From: Telmatactis stephensoni
Taxonomy: Eukaryota > Cnidaria > Anthozoa > Actiniaria > Isophelliidae
Length of the DNA stretch: 64,000 bases
Reading direction: 5' to 3'
Assembly (NCBI GenBank): GCA_029948255.1
Contig: JALIZF010001766.1
Span: 372,001-436,000 of the forward strand
Part shown: positions 46,139 to 58,564 of the stretch, piece after piece
How positions within the stretch are numbered: the stretch's first letter is position 1
Layout of the letters: each line of letters opens with the position of its first letter
Program-made: the position numbers and the translations under genes
Notes under the pieces: generated by a model
Database searches by the model: none
What the model was told of the DNA's origin: nothing
The model's input: only the letters and a program-made list of their open reading frames with translations

Positions 46139-47757
46139 ACGCCTAATAGGCGTTCACTCGGGCTACACCTGTGTAAAGTACTTGGGGAGAAATGGAGAAC
46201 AGAAGTTGATGGAAACCAGTTTGACTTGTCAGTGTCTTTTGATTGCAAAAATGCATGACAAGAGTAGAACACAAATTATATTGGGGAGAAAGTAGTTTGT
46301 ACATAATTGTACCACATCATGGTGGTTATTAATATACTTCTGGTCTTTTTATCACGCCAGACATATACAGTATACAGTCTGCTTTATTTTGTAAATGCCT
46401 ACCAAATGATCCAATATGATCTATAGATAATACATTATAGCTCAGACAATTTAAATTTCTATTCTGTACTTTTTTACTTTGATTTATGGAAACAAAACTT
46501 ACAAACTGTGGCAGACTGTTTCGATGTCCAAGTTAAAAATGATTTTGATATTGCTGTTGTCACATTGGTAGATTCTAGAAGTACCACAGTTATCTTTCTA
46601 TGAAATCATTTCAGTTTCTTAACACAACTTTTCAATACATGCATTACCATGTTTTTAATATGGAGCAGATCAATGATTATAGCAGTAGTCAGTTGCTGAT
46701 GCGCGCTTTATTTGAAGAAGTGTAATGTCATACAATATATGCTCAGTACCGATACCATATATAGCTCCTCCGTGCACATCAATCTGATACTACTACATAC
46801 AGTATAATATCTTCAATTCAATCCATTTTGTCTTGTTTCTGTGAGCATGGTTGCACAAAGCTTGTACAAATTTGTGGTTGAGTATCACTTTTCATTGATT
46901 GAAAATATCATTTTGTACATTCTAAAATTATTCTTCAATTGTTGCTAATATAAGGTCTCATAAACATTACTACCATTTCCATGATTATCCATCACTATAT
47001 TCTTATCTGCTAACATTGAGCATGATTGACAATAAAGTGCATTCAATATAATCATGACATTGTAAAAAATACAGATTGCACTAAATATTTATAAGTTAAT
47101 AAAAAAATCATTTGTTTTCCATTGTTTATTTGGTGTAATTTTGCACCATTTATTAATTCCTGTTTCCTGGCTTAATTACTTATTGTCACCACGCAAAGGC
47201 AAGAATCTCCTCAGTCTTTCTAGTTAACTGATAAACATTGTAGATATTGTTAGTTAATTTAGTTCGTTTTTAACACGGCTCTCACGAAGAGCATGACTGT
47301 AGACACCGTGTAAGCAAATATTATGAAATATTATTAATTAAAACAAACTACTGATCTATTAAAGACAATATCTCCATGTCTTACATGTCTGTCCTCACTG
47401 AAGTGAAGTTCGCTGCCACAAATCGATCTGTCTTGTGTTCTTGGACGATCAATACATTATAAGTTGATTACAACAGCTGGTAAGAAGGTCATCACTAAAT
47501 TCGAGAATTCGATATTAACGATTAAAGCAAAATATCTTGAGATTAAAAGCCAATAGTTCGAAAAATTCCGATTGATAGCGTCCGCCATTTTGTTCTCAAT
47601 CTCTCGCGACCACAGGAAGCCTCGTGGTCAACAGTGTACCCCAAAGGCTTCTGGGTAATTTGCCGATTTGCGACGTTGATAGATAGATAGATATATAGAT
47701 AGATTGATAGACCGAAAAGGTAAACCTAGACTCGAGCTACCACAGGTAGCCCGAGTA
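46139..47757. mobile_element. 1.6-kb insertion inside R2, R1-like ends, no gene
   Basis: The left end is CTAGACGCCTAATAGGCGTT, a small hairpin, followed by CACTCGGGCTAC. The right end is GTAGCCCGAGTAACTAG. The hairpin-plus-CTCG design equals that of R1. The R2 copy at 25.9 kb shows the empty site (GGTCAACTAACAGTGTTC). The interior has no coding region. Confidence 0.65.
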
Positions 47758-47929
47758 ACTAGCAGTGTTCGTCACACAACGCACAGGAGATAGACAAGAA
47801 ACATTTCATATATATCAGAGAAAGCGGTGTACTTTCGTGAGTTTTAGGGGAACAGTTCTGCTAACGTGGATACACCAGCTGTTTTCTGCTCGCAGCACTT
47901 CACTTTCTATTAGAAATGGCTAGTAATAT

Positions 47930-49800
47930 ATACTGATTATGTGCATGTGTTTCCGTTTACAGTTAGATATGGTAGATACTTCTGAGGGTCTCACCAAAAT
48001 TTACAAAAATGATTTCCCAGTGTAATATCCAAGGGGTAACAGCTTCTGGATACTTGTACCATAAAAGCCAACAATAGAGAATGATACCAGTTCAAATTAA
48101 AGGACAGTGGTTCCCGAAGATATTTAGAATGTATTAGCAACAATCTGAACGGGAATAGGCAATGGACAATTTGGTGGCCTTAATCACATCAGTCTGAGAA
48201 ACGATTTGTACGATGAATTGGAATAGGATGTGTAAAGGACAATGGTATCTGGATGGTTGTAGAATCGATTCTTTATGAACAACTTGAAATGTATTAACGA
48301 AGAGCGAAATCTGCCCACTTGAATACTTTGTGGATGTTAAAGAAGAAATAGTGTAATCCAGAAGATGATATCTACGGGACAATGGGTTGTTAATGCATGT
48401 ATTATAAATGACATGGAATGAGCTATCAAAAAGATGATATATTTGCCGAAACACTTTCAGCGTGTAAAAGAACTGGAAATATAATTTCGGTTGGAACATC
48501 TAAAGGACAATGCCTCTTGGGTGTTCATGAGGTGTACTTAAAACGAAATTTTGAAACGCAAATTGCTTACTTCTTTGTTGTATGTATAAAAACAAAGAAA
48601 TTTGTAATGTAGAATATAATTTAATGGAGGTAGAAGCAAAAGACCTGTAAGTTCCTGTGAAAACGGCTGAATGGAAGCAGAGACTGAAGCGTTACTTGAG
48701 TGTTAATAGACCTGCTTTACGTAGTGAGACAAGACAAGATAAAGCGGTCATGTCAAGCAGTCAATCAGTTTCTATTTCAGCTAATTTGTGATTGGTATGT
48801 TTTGCTATCTCTGCTTCCGCTTACACTGTTCTGGAGTGCATGTTGACATAAGTGAGTGACACAAGGAGAGACGGAAGGATAAGAACAAAGAATGCTTCCA
48901 GTCATTCTGTTTCTACTTTCATTGTTAGTTGTATATGAAAAATACGTATTATTGTCATATGGCATTATGCGCGTGTGTATTTAGCGTGGGGTCCTTAGGG
49001 TATTAGCGTGATATATATTGAGGTGCTGGCCGTGTTGCAAGTCATCTACGGTCAGCCTCGCCGTCTTTTTGGTACGTCGTTGTTTTTTCTATACAAATTA
49101 TAGTCTAGTTAATGCCTTGTAAACCTTATAACCCCAAAGGTTCACATCTTAGCATTGGTTGGGGGTACACGGTCCCAATTTTTTCCACAAAGTGGTTTTT
49201 TGGGTTTACGTGTCCGGCTATGATGTATTAGCTAGTTTTTTGGTATATACTGTCATTATTATTCAAGTGAATAAAATTTGTGGGCCTGGCTGACCAATCT
49301 GCCCAAGCGTCAATGTGTGTTGGTTGTGTTATTTATAATGTGTAGTGGAATCAAAATACAATTTTTCTTTCACTTTTGTTAACTCTAAGAACACTTGTGG
49401 AAACTTATAATAACTTTTAGTATAAGCTGGGTTGGTTTTTGGTACCACGCGTACGGTCTAAAGACAAAGAAATAAATGTCGTTTGGAACTAAACAATCGT
49501 GAAAGGACAATGGCGTATTGTTATTTGTAGCATGCATGAATTGTCAACAATGTGTGACCAAACACTAAATGAATAATGTAATGCATAAATGTGCTTGTGA
49601 TGTATAGTAATAGGAATTATTTATTAAAGATGGATCAAGAAGGTTACAAAATGGCACACGTGAGATATCTTAATTCTTACTTGTCCTATAAAAAGCAGGT
49701 GCAGGCTTACTATATCCAGAACATATTTTCTCAATTTCTTCTCACAAAGCGCAGTTTTCACATTGCTGAAACTTGGACGGACAATAGTTAGTCTCTTGTT
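47930..49800. other. No recognised gene; degenerate AAAGGACAATGG motifs
   Basis: The motif (T)AAAGGACARTGG or a close variant appears at about 48100, 48235, 48378, 48503 and 49502, hinting at an old tandem array with a unit of about 130 bp. A 121-codon minus-strand frame at 48134-48499 overlaps these repeats and has no known domain. Confidence 0.4.
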
Positions 49801-49814
49801 TATATATAAGACGT

Positions 49815-50330
49815 CCTATTAAATCTGAACGAAAAAATACACGAATCATATGTTGTGTCAAAAACGCCGATGTAGAGGTCTTTACAGCAAACAATTGAGA
49901 TACATAGTGACATAAAAAGTTGAATAAACTAGTATATTCGCAGGTATATGTTTGCATGTCGGAGATATATAATACTCATGCATGATAATAGAAAGAGAGG
50001 CAAACACTAATAGCTGATGACAGACAAATTGACTAATCAGATATTCCTTAGTTTAAGTTAGCCGATTCAAGGTCTTTATATGAGTTGTTACTATGTTAGT
50101 GAGCCGGTTATAGAGCCTTTAAGACAAACAATTCAGGTGATAAGTGAAATAAAATCAACTTAGAGAATAAGATCTTAGCTTGAATTTTACGAGGTCTTAA
50201 AGAAAACAAAATTCGGCTTTTGGAAAGTCGGTTCAAGGCGGTTTGGCAAAAATCTGTCACGGAGCTCTTGAAGATTTGATATTGTAAAAATACTGTGAAT
50301 GAATAGAATATAGTCCTTATTACTCGTGCC
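49815..50330. repeat. Dispersed repeat R3, second long copy
   Basis: It matches 33530-34030 almost throughout and runs directly into the R1 copy at 50333. Confidence 0.75.
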
Positions 50331-50928
50331 CAGGCCTTTAGGCCGGCACGAGTCTAGGTTTGCGTTTTCAATCTATCTATCTATCGTCGTAGTCGAGAAT
50401 GTGCCATGAAAACGAGGCAAGCCACAGGCACCCCAGACCATCATTTAGAGCAGCGTGTAACACCAGCATATAAAGCAAATAGACGGGTCCGAGTTCGTAA
50501 TCCTCATGGAATAAGAAGAATTATTTTCGCCTTACTATGTAGTAAATATTATCTTTTCATTTTTTTTGTCGGTTTTTTATTTTATTTTATTTTATTTTTC
50601 TGGTTTTGAAGCATTCTAAGCTGTCGTTTAATTTGATTTAATTTCGACAGCTTGTCTGGCGATTGTCTGGCTCTTCGATTTGAGAAATTCAAGAATGTAT
50701 TTCAATGTTCTCTGTAATTAAATGGTATGGCTAAAATCTTTTGGCGTACAAACTAAATTAATACTATTAGAAAGTCCGAATGATTACAAAGCAACAGCTA
50801 CTTTAAAATATCAAAGAATAGACAGAGGTCAAACAGGTCACACAAACAGGACGGTGTGCTATCGTGACGCTACAACTAACATTTGAATCGCTGTTTAATA
50901 CCCTAGCAGCTATGAAATTAAATAAATA

Positions 50929-53230
50929 CTAGCCGTTTCTAATAGAAAGTGAAATGCTGCGAGCAGAAAATAGCTAGTGTATCTACGTTAGCAGAACTGT
51001 TCTCCTAAAACTCACGAAAGTACACCGCTTTGTCTGATATATCAAATTAAATCTCCTGTGCGTTGTGTGACGAACACTGCAGCTAGTTGACCTTCAGTAT
51101 TGAACTACTGAACATAATTCTCCAGGTTCAGTGTCGGACACACACAGTTCAAAATATTTAGCACTTTGAGTAAATCAATTAAAAAATTGGGGGTAGCTCA
51201 TCACCCTTCCTCGCAGCCAAGTGCTGAATTACGAAGGGCGCAGCTCAACGTGATCGAGTCGAAGGTTTACAAGGGCGCTTTCATTACGAGACAATTGAAC
51301 AATCACACATTTACATACAAATTTACATACACATACACGTAGCAGCCACCATACGACCCATGTCTGCGGATCACGGAGATCACGGTTTTTCAAACAATCA
51401 CAAACGGCTAGCGACGGCAATATTATAAAACTAACTGACTACGACAACACAAGTTTTAGAAATGTACAAGTACATTTTATTCACTGAAATATATTGCTTT
51501 TTCAAACAATCACAAACAGTGTTAGGAATGATTATAAAACTAATTGATTAAAGTTTGTTTAGTAAAGGATGTGTATCGCTCCCTGGCAGCCATAAAAAGA
51601 GTGCTTGATAAATATCTGACACATAATTTGCCTTGTAATGTATAGAGAATGCATAAATATATGTGGATTTAACTGAACTACTGAGAGTAGTCTGCGTAAA
51701 GAAAGCAAAATTTCGATTCACCAAAAATTTTAGCGATATCGTGTGGCTTTCTAAAGAGATTTTACCTCTTTGAAGAGGAGAACATTGGAATGCAACTTTA
51801 TATCGTCTTGCTTCGATCGAGCGTACAACGCGGCGATGAAAAACTCATATAAGGACATTGTCTTTCCTGAGAAATATCACTAAACAGTTCATGACCTTGC
51901 TGAACACTTCCACGAATACAAAGCAGGATTCAGTGGATTCCCGGGTATGATAAATCTGAATAACTACGACAACTTAGCTAGAAAACAAAGTCTCCAATCG
52001 CGTGGTCAGCGATCATTCCAAGCATATTTTGATGACGTCACAAATCATCGTTCGCTACATACATATGAGCGGTGTTCACACAAAAGGGGTCTTCTTTACT
52101 AAGACCCCTTTGATGTACCATCTTCAAGATTTGCCGCTTTAACAGCAATCTTTAGCGTTTCTTTGGTCATTTCTCGGCGAAGAAAGGAGAGAGAACAAGC
52201 ACAACAACAAAACTCTCAAAAGAAAAAGAAAAAAAAAAAAAAAAAAAAACAGAGAGAGAAAAGAAAGAAAAAGGAACAGAAAAACCGAAGGGCGCGTTTT
52301 GTGAGAGAGAAAGTAAGACAGCAAAGAAAGACAACAGTTGTTCGGATTTCTTTGCCAATTAAATGGGAATCAAAAACAAACTTTAAAAAAGAATTAACCG
52401 AGAAATAAGAAAGAGAAAAGAAAGAAAAACAGGAAAAATGGGTTTGTGAAAGAGAAAAAGGGAGAAGAAAAAGAAAAAAAGAAAAAAAAAAAAACAGGAA
52501 AGACAAACAATAGTTGTCAAGGTAACTGTCAATTTGGTGCTGTTCTAGAAGACTGAAGGCTCAATTATACAGTGACGCCTGACGAATTCTAGGCTTTACG
52601 TTCGGTGAGCGTACTGATCGTGGCCTGAATTCAGCTTCTAAGTGCTTTTCTGAGTCATTTTGTAGCACAGAAGTCGCTTGGCTTGCATCATTAAGCAAGA
52701 AAAGACGGCGGAGACAATCTCCTGGAAGAACTCAGGAGTGAGAAGGCTTCTCTGGTCGTTCTGTGATGCATTCCCCAAGCCAACAAGGCCATTTCGGCGA
52801 GTTTTGAACTGTAACGAAGGCAATCGGTGCCGTCTGGGGCCTGTTAGCGAGGGGGGCTCAGCACTTCTAAGAAATTTCTACGACTAAGAGTAGGGGACGG
52901 GTGCTGTGCAAATTTTTCATGGATGCCCATAATGCTTTTCTTCCGCTGTATCTGATCCAGCGGAAGAAATGCATTATGGGATGCATGTTTGGACGCGTAC
53001 AGTGTTTTTCCTTGGACCAGCTATGGTTGTAGCGCTGAGAATGCCAAAACGGGGTCGACTTGCGCACCGTGCGTTACAGCCTATCTTATGGTCAACCTTT
53101 AAGACCCCTTTTAAGTGATCACGCCTCATATACATACGTGCCTACCTACCAAGAATCGAGTTCAGAGCTGGTACATAAACATGCCGCGCATGTGCAAGAT
53201 TAGTGTCGCTGCTCGCTTCGCTCGCAGCAA
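50929..53230. repeat. R2 copy (inverted) inside R1 copy 2
   Basis: It starts CTAGCCGTTTCTAATAGAAA and ends CGCTTCGCTCGCAGCAA. The flanking R1 sequence (AATAAATA and TCAGACATAAAGG) is contiguous in copy 1 near 10225-10235. Confidence 0.7.
52063..53131. mobile_element. 1.07-kb AAAAGGGGTCTT-type element inside R2
   Basis: The ends share ATATGAG and AAAAGGGGTCTT in inverted orientation, and ACAT lies on both sides (52061-52064, 53132-53135). The R2 fragment at 19.75-20.06 kb lacks it. The interior has a purine-rich tract (52190-52500) and a strong hairpin near 52918-52987 (GCGGAAGAAATGCATTATGG arm). There is no convincing gene. Confidence 0.65.
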
Positions 53231-53495
53231 TCAGACATAAAGGCAGCTCATATCTAAATGCCTTTTTAATTGGAAATTTAGGAGCGAGACCGATACCTCC
53301 ATGAGTTCAAAGCAGACAAATATTCCGCCGTTCAGTACCGAACTCAAAACGTGACCAAAATGGCTTTAAAACATATATTTATTCTCGTGTCAGACTGAAT
53401 TCCACTTGGGCACGAGTAAACGCACTATGTGCGTCTAGTTATTATTATTATTATTATTATTACATTTTGTATATATATATATATATATATATATA

Positions 53496-53763
53496 CACTC
53501 GATTGCAGAAAGGTTGTAGTCTACATTTACACAAATATCTAATATATTCAGTATATTTAATGAGATGCAATTTGTAAATACGCGATCACAACACCCAAAA
53601 TATAGTTCTTGAACACCTGCTAGAGTTTAGAAAGACTAAAAATATATTTTGACAATCATTGCATGCAAGCAATGCCCATTTAAGCAGTATTTTGGGTTTT
53701 GCATCTCATTAGATATTTGTATATTTGTGTATTTGCAGACTACAACCTTTCTGCAATCGAGTG
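53496..53763. mobile_element. 268-bp inverted-repeat element in (TA)n, copy 1
   Basis: Ends CACTCGATTGCAGAAAGGTT and its inverse, with TA repeats on both sides as the target. A second copy in opposite orientation lies at 54111-54379. Confidence 0.8.
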
Positions 53764-53910
53764 TATATATATATATATATAATAAAGATCATTGAAAATG
53801 TTTTCCAAAGAGTGCTCGACATTGTAGGAGCATGATATAACATAATACCATTATAGGTCACGAGATATTTTAAAACCACCAGCAAAATTTTAACGGTCAT
53901 TCATTGTAAC

Positions 53911-53964
53911 TTGCCTGATGAGTGTGATCGTCTCTGACGATCATACGAAACCAGCTTGTAGCAA
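53911..53964 (+). ncRNA. Stand-alone hammerhead-ribozyme-like motif
   Basis: Stem I TTGC/GCAA, CTGATGA at 53915-53921, and an 11-bp stem II (GTGTGATCGTC with GACGATCATAC, loop TCT). GAAA follows at 53947-53950, then a two-pair stem III with predicted cleavage after GTA at 53960. No PLE coding sequence adjoins it. It sits in a 230-bp unique segment between (TA)n tracts. The segment AATAAAGATCATTGAAAATG occurs at 53780 and again at 54718. Confidence 0.75.
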
Positions 53965-54001
53965 TAAAACAATGAATCATTTATCCTAGTCTTTGACTAA
54001 T

Positions 54002-54427
<426 letters not shown>

Positions 54428-54430
<3 letters not shown>

Positions 54431-54623
54431 CAAATCCCTAAAACTTTGATATTGTTCTGATATATATACATATATATATCCGCCATTTTCCATTGTCTTT
54501 CCTTTTGTTCTGAAGGTTGTTCTCAAGGGAAAAACTTGAGAACAAAAGGAAAGACAATAAAAAATGGCGGATATATATATGTATATATATATATCAGAAC
54601 AATATCAAAGTTTTAGGGATTTG

Positions 54624-54626
<3 letters not shown>
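54428..54626. mobile_element. 199-bp near-palindromic element (CACCAAATCCC ends)
   Basis: Inverted arms of about 85 bp start CACCAAATCCCTAAAACTTT. Its left arm matches the sequence at 55033-55105, just upstream of the Tc1/mariner transposase gene, so it may be a deletion derivative of that element. Confidence 0.75.
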
Positions 54627-54721
<95 letters not shown>

Positions 54722-54763
54722 AAGATCATTGAAAATGTTTTATACATTTTATATATATATATA

Positions 54764-54997
54764 CACTCAAACACAAAAATTCTGCAAATTTTAGATATAT
54801 AGATATATATACAAAAGTATACAAAATATACCTAAAACCACCAAAGAAATTATGGGATGGCTTCCAAAGTATATTTTTGTGGTTCTCTAATGTCAGTGCT
54901 TAACAAAAAACATGGTTTTAAAGGCATCCCATAATTTTAAATATATCTTTAACATATATATCTATATATCTAAAAGTTGCAGAATTTTTGTGTTTAA

Positions 54998-55000
<3 letters not shown>
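54764..55000. mobile_element. 237-bp inverted-repeat element (CACTYAAACACAAAAATTC ends)
   Basis: The ends CACTCAAACACAAAAATTCT and the inverse of CACTTAAACACAAAAATTCT lie between TA tracts; a second inner inverted pair contains TTATGGGATG. No coding. Confidence 0.75.
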
Positions 55001-55035
<35 letters not shown>

Positions 55036-55255
55036 CAAATCCCTAAAACTTTGATATTGACTAGATATATATCGATATATATATCCGCCATTTTCCATTG
55101 TCTTCTATTGTTTTCTCATGACACCATAGACAAGAGCAAAACCAAAACCATAAATGACATGCATGCTGCCTCTTTTGCGAATAAGACTTTATTGTCAAAT
55201 AATGGAAGCATTAGCATAACTACTGATGTATAGCTGTTGATACCGAAAAACTGTC

Positions 55256-57034
55256 ATGGCCTACAGCAGGGATTTAAAATGGAGAATCATATTTCTTCAC
55301 TTCGGTCACAACAAGTCGGCTAAAAGTATTGCGAGAATTTTAAATATTTCGTACCCCACCGTTTGTCGCACTGTTCGCCAATATCGGACAAATGGTAAGG
55401 TCTTGAGTGGGAGAAAAAATGGACGACCACCAATCTCTCGGATTCTAACTATGGCTCAGCTACTGGTTGTGTGTGAGTTTTTTCTCGTCAATGAAAATGC
55501 ATACCTTAAGGAACTATCAAAGTACTTAGCAGAAGTTACTGGTTCGCAGTACTCCAACCAAAGCTTGTCACGTTTGTTGAAACGCTATGGTTATTCACGT
55601 AAGAGGGTGAGGTTTTTGTTATTGCTGAAATCAATCTCTACTCAATCGCTTTTTGCCGATTGTCTTGCTGCTTTGTTTTAATAAATACGCATTTTTTAAA
55701 AAATAGTTACACCGAGTAGCGCTTCAAAAACGGCGAGAACTCACAGTTCAGTATCGCCAAGATGTCTCCGTGTTCAGAGCAGAAGAGCTCATTTTTATTG
55801 ACGAAACGTTCTGTGTAAGTGTACAACAAATTGGCATTGAAATTATCATGGAATTGAAAAAATCAGTTTTGTATGTTTGCATTAACAGGATCGCCGAATA
55901 TCGCGTAATTATGGCTATAGTCGAACAGGCCACAGAGCTACCGGCATTTATGTTTCACCACATGGGCCAAGACTCGCTGTTATGGCAGCAATTTCGCATA
56001 ATGGGCTATGTGGTATGAATATTTCTAAGGGCCAATTCAATGCCAGAAAGTTTAAATCTTTTATTCGTCGTGATATAGTACCATTACTTCAACCCTACAA
56101 TGGTAGGAATTCCAATTCAGTTGTCGTAATGGGTAAGTAAAGCCATTTTCTCTTCGTAAAGTTATTAGTTGGCACGATGGAAAATTAAGGTGCATTTTTT
56201 GGGCACATTATGCCCTTTGTGTCCACATTTTTGGCGCCCCTCCCTCTCTTATTTACAATGTTTCAATGTTACCCAGCAACATTGGACAGGGAGGGTGAAA
56301 GGGGGACCAATCTCATGAAAATCTACTGCCCGTGAATCCCTACAAAATCGTGCCAACACTTTTGCCAGTGATCGTAGTAGAGTGGTTTTCATAAACCCGT
56401 GAAATACTTCCGAATTTATTTAGTGCTATTCCGCTAAAAGTCTTTTGTTTTCTATTGTTCCGTACACGCTATTAAAATGTCAATGGTATAAATTATTTCA
56501 CGGGTTTTTGAAAACCACTCTATCTGCCGTATTACCAACAAAAAAACAAAAACAAAAAAAACCCCGCCACGAAATCCCGTGAATTTCAGTAGGATGTGTG
56601 ACCAAAATGACGAATTTATTTTCTTAGAGGTCCAGTACACTTTATCGGACGACTATTTATAAACTGGTCTAGATCCCGAGCCCATTTGCACTTATCGTAT
56701 ATCTTCGATTGTTATTGATCGGTGTTCTAAGTACACCACCATTATATCGGCTTTGTTGTCGTTGTGTTTTGTTTATGCAGATAACCATGCAGCACATCAT
56801 GTCCCTGAAGTCAGGCGACTAATAGAAAATACCGGGGCACTACTTGTCTATCTTCCACCTTACTCTCCCGAGCTCAACCCTATAGAGGAGGTATTCTCGT
56901 TGGTGAAGCAGTGGATACGTGAAAATGATCGAATGATGATGATTACTGTTGATTTGTCATACATGGTTTTTAGAGCCTTTCTCGAAGTCGAACGCGAATC
57001 CGTTCAATCGATGTATTCACACTGCGGCTATTAG
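55256..57034 (+). CDS. Tc1/mariner-type DDE transposase, four exons, apparently intact
   Basis: Exons 55256-55606, 55707-55814, 55889-56132 and 56781-57034 have GT-AG introns and sum to 957 bases, 318 codons plus stop. Residues 1-50 form a helix-turn-helix (SAKSIARILNISYPTVCRTV), followed by a basic GRPP motif and a second helical domain. The first catalytic Asp is in LIFIDET (end of exon 2). The second is in VVVMDNHAAHH, whose Asp codon is split by intron 3. The third, Glu, is in YSPELNPIEEVF with 34 residues between the second and third, giving DD34E as in Tc1. The enzyme cuts at inverted ends and inserts at TA. The first ATG of the open frame was chosen; an upstream CACCAAATCCC-type sequence at 55033 may be its left end. 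No matching right end was found before 58.7 kb. Introns within a transposase gene are unusual but known. Confidence 0.85.
56378..56522. mobile_element. 145-bp inverted-repeat element in intron 3 of the transposase
   Basis: Ends TAGAGTGGTTTTCATAAACC and the inverse of TAGAGTGGTTTTCAAAAACC. An almost identical copy lies at 58565-58707 in the opposite orientation. Confidence 0.85.
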
Positions 57035-57241
57035 ACCTGATAAGGATATGTCTTTTTTAGAGTAAATATAATCGTACTTAACTCATGAAAAAGTACAACA
57101 TCTAGTTCAAAATCCTTTGTTTTCCATTGTTTAATAGTACTATTTTGCACTACTTTGCCAAAAACAACACCTTAAACAACACCTTAGTAGACTAATTTGT
57201 ATTTCACGGATATACTGTTTGTACTGTAAGTGTAATCACAC

Positions 57242-57946
57242 TAGAGTGATGGCACTTAATCCGTGAAACAAATTCTTATCAGTGTCAAATAGTTTTAATC
57301 AAAACAAAAGAAAACAACGGAAATAGTGTCTGCTAATGTCTGTTAGACTAGAGTGATTTTCGGCATCGGTCTGTGAAATACTAACTAGCTAGACTATTAG
57401 TGTATAGCAGTCAAAATTCAACAAAAGGAAACAGTGGAATTTGGATCTACTAGTGTGTATTAGCTTAGTAACTATTTCACAGTCCGATGAAAATCACTCC
57501 ACGGGTTAGAGTGATTTTCACCAGACTGTGAAATAGTTACTAAGCTAATACACACGAATAGACTCTGCACCCATTGTTTTCTTTTGTTGCCGATACAACT
57601 ATTAGACACTATTAAACACTGACTATTAGTAATTAGTATTCACCAACATAAGGGCTATTACAAATCCTGCATTCTGATTGGCTCCCTAACCCTCGGGCTA
57701 TTGGTGATAGCCCGAGTTGAGAGAAAGCGCGAGTAATAATATCAATAAAACATTTTTCTCTCTTTGTTTTGTTTAGTCTCATTCACCTTTGGCCCAATAT
57801 GTTGGTGAATACCAAAACAATTAGACCTCTCAGCCTCGTGGACTACGAGTTTGAATATTGACTCGTAGTCCATTCGGCCTCGAGGTCTAATTGTTAATTG
57901 TTTCACAGTCCGATGAAAATCACTCTAAGTGCCATCACTCTAACTC
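57242..57946. mobile_element. Cluster of nested TAGAGTG-type inverted-repeat elements
   Basis: Outer ends TAGAGTGATGGCACTTA and TAAGTGCCATCACTCTA span about 700 bp. Inside are a unit at 57349-57500 with TAGAGTGATTTTC and GAAAATCACTC ends and another at 57507-57927. That second unit contains a smaller inverted pair ATTAGACCTC / GAGGTCTAAT (about 57818-57891). No gene is seen. Confidence 0.65.
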
Positions 57947-58564
57947 CTTGGACCGTTTATTTGTAATATAAGCCTTTTAGAAAAATTGTAAGTATGAAAC
58001 TATATTACAGACAAATCATTAATAGTAGTGTCAAGATAAAATACAGTGGCCCGATATCATGGAACTGTGAAATAAATACTAGCCGTAAGTGTGCAATAGT
58101 CAGATGACTGGAACCAAAAAACACACACTGAAATTAGGGTTTACTTTACAATGTGTATTACTTTAGTATCTATTTCACAGTCCGATGAAAATCACACCAA
58201 TTCTAACCCGTGAAAAACAATACAAATGATAGTTATAAACTGGAAACCCATTTTATTTTGTCCTTTAATTCTCAATGCAACCAGAGCAAACTAAATAGTT
58301 CATTTTTCTTTTGCGGGTTTAAAAGTCTAACTATTTTAAGGGTCTATTGCAACCCCTACTATAAAATCTAACTCGTTATTTTACTCGTTGATACTGAATC
58401 ACTATGAAAAAAAGAAAAATGTCTAGACAAAGGACCATTCATGAAAATAATAATCGATGCACGAGAGAAAAACTCTATTGTTTTAAAAATAAGGAGGGCT
58501 GCCACGGTCAAGTGCACGCCATATCTCCTTGAAATAGAACTAAACATGTTTTGTCTAATTGCCC
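57947..58564. other. AT-rich stretch with partial TAGAGTG-type remnants
   Basis: It includes TTTCACAGTCCGATGAAAATCAC at about 58171, the right end of another family member whose left end is unclear. No coding region is recognised. Confidence 0.45.

Larger units (their letters stand above)
44692..47923. repeat. Repeat family R2, long copy with nested elements
   Basis: It starts TTGCTGGGAGCGAAGCGAGC and ends CTATTAGAAATGGCTAG, the same ends as R2 at 25624-26123 and, inverted, at 50929-53230. It contains a LINE fragment (44930-45541) and a 1.6-kb insertion (46139-47757), which explains the large size difference between copies. Confidence 0.7.
50333..53441. mobile_element. Repeat family R1, copy 2 (inverted), with nested R2
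   Basis: It starts ACTCGTGCCCAGGCC and ends GGGCACGAGTAAACGCAC followed by TATGTGCGTCTAGT. It is colinear, inverted, with 10004-12172, but it lacks repeat A, showing that site empty near 50765. It carries an R2 insertion at 50929-53230 where copy 1 is continuous. Confidence 0.7.
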
